Positions 60,302 to 64,000 of a stretch of DNA of 64,000 nt are shown piece by piece. Numbering within the stretch: position 1 is the first letter of the stretch; every line of letters starts with the position of its first letter. Source of the DNA: Planctomycetota bacterium (GTDB taxonomy: Bacteria > Planctomycetota > Phycisphaerae > Sedimentisphaerales > Anaerobacaceae); contig DUZJ01000006.1 of the NCBI GenBank assembly GCA_013349615.1, positions 1-64,000 of the forward strand. Reading direction: 5' to 3'. Under the pieces are notes generated by a model. It was not told where the DNA came from. It ran no database searches and was given only the letters and a program-made list of their open reading frames with translations. The position numbers and the translations under genes are program-made.

Positions 60302-61193
60302 CGCTTGCTCCAACTAAGTTGACAAAGATTTCGTGCAGTGAGGGCACCTTTACCTCAAAGGCCCGCACCCGTGCGCGCTGCATAAGGGCTTGTAGAAACT
60401 GCTGGGTATCTGCATCGGTGAGGGTGACATCCAAACGCTTTCCCTCGGATTTTACCGCCCTTACCATAGGCAGTCTTTCAACGAAGCCAGCGTCCCCATC
60501 AAGCTCGACGCTGACCGTATGGGCGCTTTGCCGGGAACGAATCTCGTCGAGTCTGCCATCCAATATGGACTTGCCCTTGTTTATAAGAAGGATGAAGTCG
60601 CAAAGCTTCTCGGCCTCGTGCATTACATGGGTGGAAAAGATTACGGTTTTACCTTCATTTCGCATCTCAAGAATGATGTTTTTGAGCAGGTCCTGGTTCA
60701 ATGGGTCGAGGCCGGAAAAAGGCTCATCAAGAATCACAAGCTCAGGATTATTGATGACAGTTACCGCAAACTGGAGCTTCTGGTGCATTCCGCGTGAGAG
60801 CTCCTCAACTCTCTTATCGGCCCAGCCTGCCAAATCGACTTGCTCGAGCCAGTAGGGTACGCGATGAGCAAGCTCTTTTGTGTCGAGGCCCTTTATCGCG
60901 CCAAAATATGCCAGTACCTTGCGAACCGTCATCTTGCGATACAGTCCCCGCTCCTCGGGCATATATCCTATCCGGTTTTTGACTCTCTCAATTTGACCAT
61001 CCTGAAATATCTCGATTCGCCCACTGTCCGGGCGGATGATATTCATAATCATACGAATAGTGGTTGTCTTGCCGGCGCCGTTAGGGCCGAGGAAGCCATA
61101 GACACTGCCGGCGGGAACCTGAACACTCAGGTTATCCACAGCATGGACCTGGCCGAAGGATTTACAGACATTTTCAAGTGTTGCAGCGTTCAT
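60285..61193 (-). CDS. ABC transporter ATP-binding protein (NatA-like)
   Basis: 302 residues with Walker A FLGPNGAGKTTTIRMI, Q-loop IGYMPEERGLYRKMTV, signature ELSRGMHQKLQFAV (SRGMHQ, a variant of LSGGQ with an arginine and methionine) and Walker B LVILDEPFSGLDPLN, then the H-loop STHVMHEAE. A C-terminal domain of about 80 residues follows (VSVELDGDAGFVERLPMVRAVKSEGKRL). Translationally coupled to the permease behind it. Together they form a simple exporter without periplasmic binding protein. Confidence 0.92.
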   Translation of the reverse strand: MNAATLENVCKSFGQVHAVDNLSVQVPAGSVYGFLGPNGAGKTTTIRMIMNIIRPDSGRIEIFQDGQIERVKNRIGYMPEERGLYRKMTVRKVLAYFGAIKGLDTKELAHRVPYWLEQVDLAGWADKRVEELSRGMHQKLQFAVTVINNPELVILDEPFSGLDPLNQDLLKNIILEMRNEGKTVIFSTHVMHEAEKLCDFILLINKGKSILDGRLDEIRSRQSAHTVSVELDGDAGFVERLPMVRAVKSEGKRLDVTLTDADTQQFLQALMQRARVRAFEVKVPSLHEIFVNLVGASDAQDS

Positions 61194-61254
61194 ATCAGAT
61201 ACGGTTAATATTGACTCTGGCAGTTCATTGTAATAACAGAAATAGCTTAAGCAA

Positions 61255-62661
61255 CTATTTTCTCGCTATGATTGCGACGTAGCCGCCGTCGTGATCGATA
61301 CCGTTCACTGACGGCAGGGTGAGTAATTCGGATTCGAGTTCGAAGCAGGGATTTTTGAGCAAAAAATCTTTAATGAGTCGGCTGTTTTCGGCCTTTTGAA
61401 TGCTGCATGTGCTGTAACAGATTTTGCCATTCGGCCTTATCATTTTAGCGGCGGCAGTAAGCAGGTTACCTTGTGTTTGCGACAGTTGCTTTATTGCTTC
61501 GGTGTTTATTCTATAGCGGATTTCGATGCGCTTTGCCAAAACGCCGGTATTCGAGCACGGCACGTCGAGCAGAACACAATCGAATTTAGAATTTGGAATT
61601 TGGCCGTATGGAACGATATTGACACAGGTTATGCCGAGGCGGATTATATTTTCCTCTACCGATTTCAGGCGCTCCGCGTCGATATCAGTTGCGATAATTT
61701 TTGCCGAATCTTCAGTTAGTTCGGCCAATTGGGTAGTCTTTGTGCCCGGAGCGGCGCAAAGGTCAAGGATTGTCCATTCCGGCTGGGGCTCCAAGAGCCA
61801 GGCCGGCAGTGAAGCTGTTATGTCCTGAATGGTGAATAAGCCTTCTGTGAAGCCGGGTAATTCCGTTATAGCTCGCGGACTTCCAATTTTTATCATTGAG
61901 GCATCGACATTGTTGCTTATCCGGATTTCTGCTTCCGCAGGAATGACATCGGGTATTATTTCAAAATCGATGTCTGCCTGACTGAATTTTTTGGCTAACT
62001 GCTGTGTTGTTATTGTTAGCGTGTTTGGCCTGATGTAGATACTGGGCCTGCGATTGCCTGCAAAGCAGATTTGGCGCACCTGTTCCAGACTAAATTCGTT
62101 AAGCCAGTCGGTTATGAGCCATTTCGGTAGTGAAAAGGCGGTGCTTAGATAATCTGTCGGCGAAGCTTCCGGGGCCGGGAGAATGTCTGTATCGAACTGG
62201 CAGCCGGTTGCAGTTGATTGCGGAATTGCTTTTTTAGGATTGGCTTGCGATAGCGGAATTCGACGGTTTTGTATGTGTCTTGTGATTTGTAGCAGGACCG
62301 CATTTACAAAGCCGGTTTGCTTTTTTGCTGCGAGAGCTTTGGCCACACTGACCGCTTCGTTTACGATTGAATACTCCGGGGTTTGGGGGCTATAGATAAG
62401 CTCGAAAGAAGCGACACGTATGATATTGAGCAACCTTGGTTGTATCCTTTCAACGGGACAATCAGCAAATTGGGTTATGACATCATCGATGACAATGCGG
62501 TTTCTTATCGTTCCGAAGACGAGGTCGGTGGCCCGCTGTTTCTCGTTAGTTTGTTGAAGCATTTTGCTTAAGATTGGAGCGGCATAGTTATGTTTGGGGT
62601 CGAATTGGTTTAAGACAGCCGTTGCAATTTGGCGTGCGGTTTTTGAGCCTTGGCTGGTCAT
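61255..62661 (-). CDS. rsmB: 16S rRNA m5C967 methyltransferase
   Basis: 468 residues. The NusB-like N-terminal domain (ARQIATAVLNQFDPKHNYAAPIL, RATDLVFGTIRNRIVIDDVI) precedes a RsmB/NOP2 SAM domain: DLCAAPGTKTTQLAEL, ATDIDAERLKSVEENIIRLGI, LLDVPCSNTGVLAKR (PC motif cysteine) and YSTCSIQKAENSRLI (second cysteine). A stretch near residue 238 (DVIPAEAEIRISNN) derives from a dispersed palindromic repeat and is not typical of the family. The gene starts one base after the end of fmt, so the two are coupled. Confidence 0.94.
   Translation of the reverse strand: MTSQGSKTARQIATAVLNQFDPKHNYAAPILSKMLQQTNEKQRATDLVFGTIRNRIVIDDVITQFADCPVERIQPRLLNIIRVASFELIYSPQTPEYSIVNEAVSVAKALAAKKQTGFVNAVLLQITRHIQNRRIPLSQANPKKAIPQSTATGCQFDTDILPAPEASPTDYLSTAFSLPKWLITDWLNEFSLEQVRQICFAGNRRPSIYIRPNTLTITTQQLAKKFSQADIDFEIIPDVIPAEAEIRISNNVDASMIKIGSPRAITELPGFTEGLFTIQDITASLPAWLLEPQPEWTILDLCAAPGTKTTQLAELTEDSAKIIATDIDAERLKSVEENIIRLGITCVNIVPYGQIPNSKFDCVLLDVPCSNTGVLAKRIEIRYRINTEAIKQLSQTQGNLLTAAAKMIRPNGKICYSTCSIQKAENSRLIKDFLLKNPCFELESELLTLPSVNGIDHDGGYVAIIARK
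61923..61947 (-). repeat. Palindromic repeat fragment inside rsmB
   Basis: GATGTCATTCCTGCGGAAGCAGAAATCC in gene orientation matches the common TGTCATTCCTGCGGAAGCAGGAATCC repeat with one change. It encodes VIPAEAEIR, the same peptide frame in which this repeat is often translated (VIPAEAGIQ). Confidence 0.7.
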
Positions 62662-62662
62662 A

Positions 62663-63616
62663 TTATGTTTCTATTTTCATAAACAAGTCGCCGGGCTGAG
62701 TATGTTGGCCATTAACGAAATCCTTGAATTGCATAAGATGAGAGCCGGTCGGCTTTATTTTTGTAATCTTTAAGGCGCGTTGGCCGCAGATTACATTCAG
62801 GCTTTCATCGAGCGTTCCCGACGGCAGGTGAGCCGGGTTTGAAGTTTCGACAACTTCGGCCATCGCTATTGTTACCCGCAGAGACTTTTCGGTTTTTTTC
62901 GAGAGATACATTGCCGAAGCTCCGGGCCAGGGCCAAAAGCCCCGCATCTTTCTCTGCAGCAACTCAGCCGGCTCGTTAAAGTCCAGAAAGCCGTCGGATT
63001 TTTTCAGCTTCGGCGCCAGGGTGGCCCTGGAATGCTCCTGGCCGGTATAGACCGCGGTGCCGTCGGCGATGTCGTCTATTGTTTTTAACAGCAGCGGTGC
63101 GGCGATTTGCGCCAATCTGTCGTGAAGCCGGCCTGCTGTTTCGTCTGCTCCAATATCCGTTTTCGATTGCGCCAGGATGTTACCGGCGTCCATAATTTCG
63201 GCCAGCGCGATTATACTTATGCCGGTTTGTTTCTCGCCGTTGATTATTGCCCAGTTTATGGGTGCAGCCCCACGGTATTTCGGCAGCAGCGAGGCGTGGA
63301 CATTTATAGAACCTTTGGGCGGCAGCTTTATTAGCTCATTCCCGATTTTCTGGCCGAACGCAATTACCACAATCAAATCCGGCTGATAATCTGCTATCTT
63401 TTCGATAGTCGGCGGAGAGTTTACGTCGTCGATTTCGATAAAAGGTATCGAACTTGAATCCGCCCAGTGTGCTACGGGTGTGGGAGTAGGTTTTCTACCT
63501 CTGCCGGCGGGGTGGGGCGGCTGGGTCAATATAAATTGGAGCCTATGGCTGGAGCAGGCCAAAGCGTTAAGACATTCAAGGCCGAATTCTCCGCTGCCGA
63601 GATAGATTATCTTCAT
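62663..63616 (-). CDS. fmt: Methionyl-tRNA formyltransferase
   Basis: 317 residues. N-terminal formyl-THF domain with IIYLGSGEFGLECLNALA, VVIAFGQKIGNELIKLPPKGSINVHASLLPKYRGAAPINWAIINGEKQTGISI (catalytic Asn, His and the SLLPxYRG signature). The D of the TGIS..MDAGNIL motif and the C-terminal tRNA-binding domain (RGFWPWPGASAMYLSKKTEKSLRVTIAMAEVV) are present. Order def-fmt-rsmB on the minus strand is the classic initiation cluster. Confidence 0.96.
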   Translation of the reverse strand: MKIIYLGSGEFGLECLNALACSSHRLQFILTQPPHPAGRGRKPTPTPVAHWADSSSIPFIEIDDVNSPPTIEKIADYQPDLIVVIAFGQKIGNELIKLPPKGSINVHASLLPKYRGAAPINWAIINGEKQTGISIIALAEIMDAGNILAQSKTDIGADETAGRLHDRLAQIAAPLLLKTIDDIADGTAVYTGQEHSRATLAPKLKKSDGFLDFNEPAELLQRKMRGFWPWPGASAMYLSKKTEKSLRVTIAMAEVVETSNPAHLPSGTLDESLNVICGQRALKITKIKPTGSHLMQFKDFVNGQHTQPGDLFMKIET

Positions 63617-63620
63617 AATA

Positions 63621-63661
63621 CCCGATGCTCGATACTCGATGCTTGATTCTCAAGTATCGGG
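63621..63661. repeat. CCCGAT...ATCGGG palindromic repeat between def and fmt
   Basis: CCCGATGCTCGATACTCGATGC and GATTCTCAAGTATCGGG form an imperfect palindrome of tandem TCGATNC units in the def-fmt gap. A relative (GAGCATCGAGAATCGAGAGT) is inside the 5' part of the S55 protease gene at about 19573-19602. Confidence 0.6.
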
Positions 63662-63677
63662 TACCGGCTTTCAAGAT

Positions 63678-64000
63678 TCACATTCTACGCTTCTGTTCGT
63701 GTTGTTCTCTAAGCCTTTTTAGCTGCCTTCGGTGTACGATTCCCGCGGTCTGGCCCATACGGTTGACGATGGTTAAGCCGTTGATGTGGTCATTTTCGTG
63801 CTGTAGGGCCCTCGCCAAAAGTCCTTCGCCATCTTCGGTAAATTCATTGCCATCGAGGTCAGTGGCGGTAACTTTGCACTTTTTGTATCTTCGAATTTTC
63901 GTGAAAACGTTCGGGACGGAGAGGCACCCCTCATCCATCGAATCAAGCTCACCGGTGGGCGTAACAGTGGGGTTTACATAAACTTTGACGGCTTCCCTGG
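63678..64000 (-). CDS. def: Peptide deformylase, partial at window end
   Basis: The track shows only the part from an internal Met (63938); the frame is open to the window edge with VKVYVNPTVTPTGELDSMDEGCLSVP. Conserved motifs EGCLSVP (metal Cys) and QHENDHINGL (HExxH) identify the Fe/Zn enzyme that removes the formyl group from new proteins. The N-terminal GxGLAAxQ motif lies outside the window. Lies upstream of fmt and rsmB in the same operon. Confidence 0.93.
   Translation of the reverse strand, partial: REAVKVYVNPTVTPTGELDSMDEGCLSVPNVFTKIRRYKKCKVTATDLDGNEFTEDGEGLLARALQHENDHINGLTIVNRMGQTAGIVHRRQLKRLREQHEQKRRM

Noticed and set aside
1-64000. tRNA or rRNA genes
   Set aside because: I looked for T-arm GGTTCGANTCC-type strings and rRNA landmarks and saw none; a tRNAscan run would settle it.

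Overview
The window looks like a chromosomal segment of a Planctomycetota bacterium, most likely of the Phycisphaerae/Sedimentisphaerales kind. This is inferred from gene content: a secreted S55 (SpoIVB-type) protease, a Tat-exported sulfatase, a glycoside hydrolase 2 next to a DUF4380 protein, very long secreted beta-helix proteins, an ATP-cone protein behind nrdR, and low-complexity dispersed repeats encoding NKPN/QTQSNP-type peptides. No marker such as rRNA is present, so the assignment is not proven. Most of the window is ordinary housekeeping sequence.

Layout. 1-4.3 kb: end of ilvN and complete ilvC, separated by a secreted propeller-like protein and a long repeat-bearing leader. 4.3-7.3 kb: lipoprotein, RNase P RNA (minus) with two hairpin insertions, frameshifted nadB. 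7.4-13.4 kb: PadR regulator with a membrane partner, bioD, TauE-type permease, pcm, and recG with an in-frame stop. 13.4-19.2 kb: TrkH/TrkA potassium uptake, a toxin-antitoxin pair bracketed by copies of the trkA 3' end, rluD, and a TPR membrane protein. 19.4-28 kb: S55 protease, secreted propeller protein, fumarase alpha domain, GH2 and DUF4380. 28-33.3 kb: ribE-pdxA-ksgA (minus), a small anchored protein, a thymidylate synthase-like gene with an in-frame stop, and a parvulin. 33.3-42.2 kb: candidate small RNA, nrdR, ATP-cone protein, broken COG2865-type gene, miaA, ispA, exported methyltransferase, dxs. 42.4-48.9 kb: PIN protein, N6 DNA methylase, nadK with a structured leader, secreted TPR protein. 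48.9-64 kb: giant beta-helix protein, DinG-type helicase with an in-frame stop, dnaA, sulfatase, NatAB-like ABC transporter, rsmB-fmt-def (def cut by the window end).

The strongest unexplained signal is invasion of genes by small palindromic elements. A 61-62 bp element with 14 bp inverted ends (GCCCCGTTAGAAAT) lies intergenically and also inside dxs (two copies) and the dinG-type gene. All three coding copies keep the host frame and are read in the same frame (PVRN/PIRN at the left end, NGAS/KGAS at the right). A second MITE-like element sits in the same helicase, a third palindromic repeat is in frame in rsmB, and two 105-106 bp hairpins with a shared end (CCCGCACCTA) interrupt the RNase P RNA. 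The behaviour resembles Rickettsia palindromic elements, but the sequences are different as far as I can judge by eye.

A second theme is broken or recoded genes. nadB needs one added base. recG, the thymidylate synthase-like gene and the dinG-type gene each have one in-frame TAG in an otherwise intact reading frame, and the first secreted protein has an in-frame TAA inside a recognisable domain. TAG is also an ordinary terminator here (pcm, nrdR, ksgA, pdxA), so global recoding is unlikely. Assembly error, decay and local suppression remain open.
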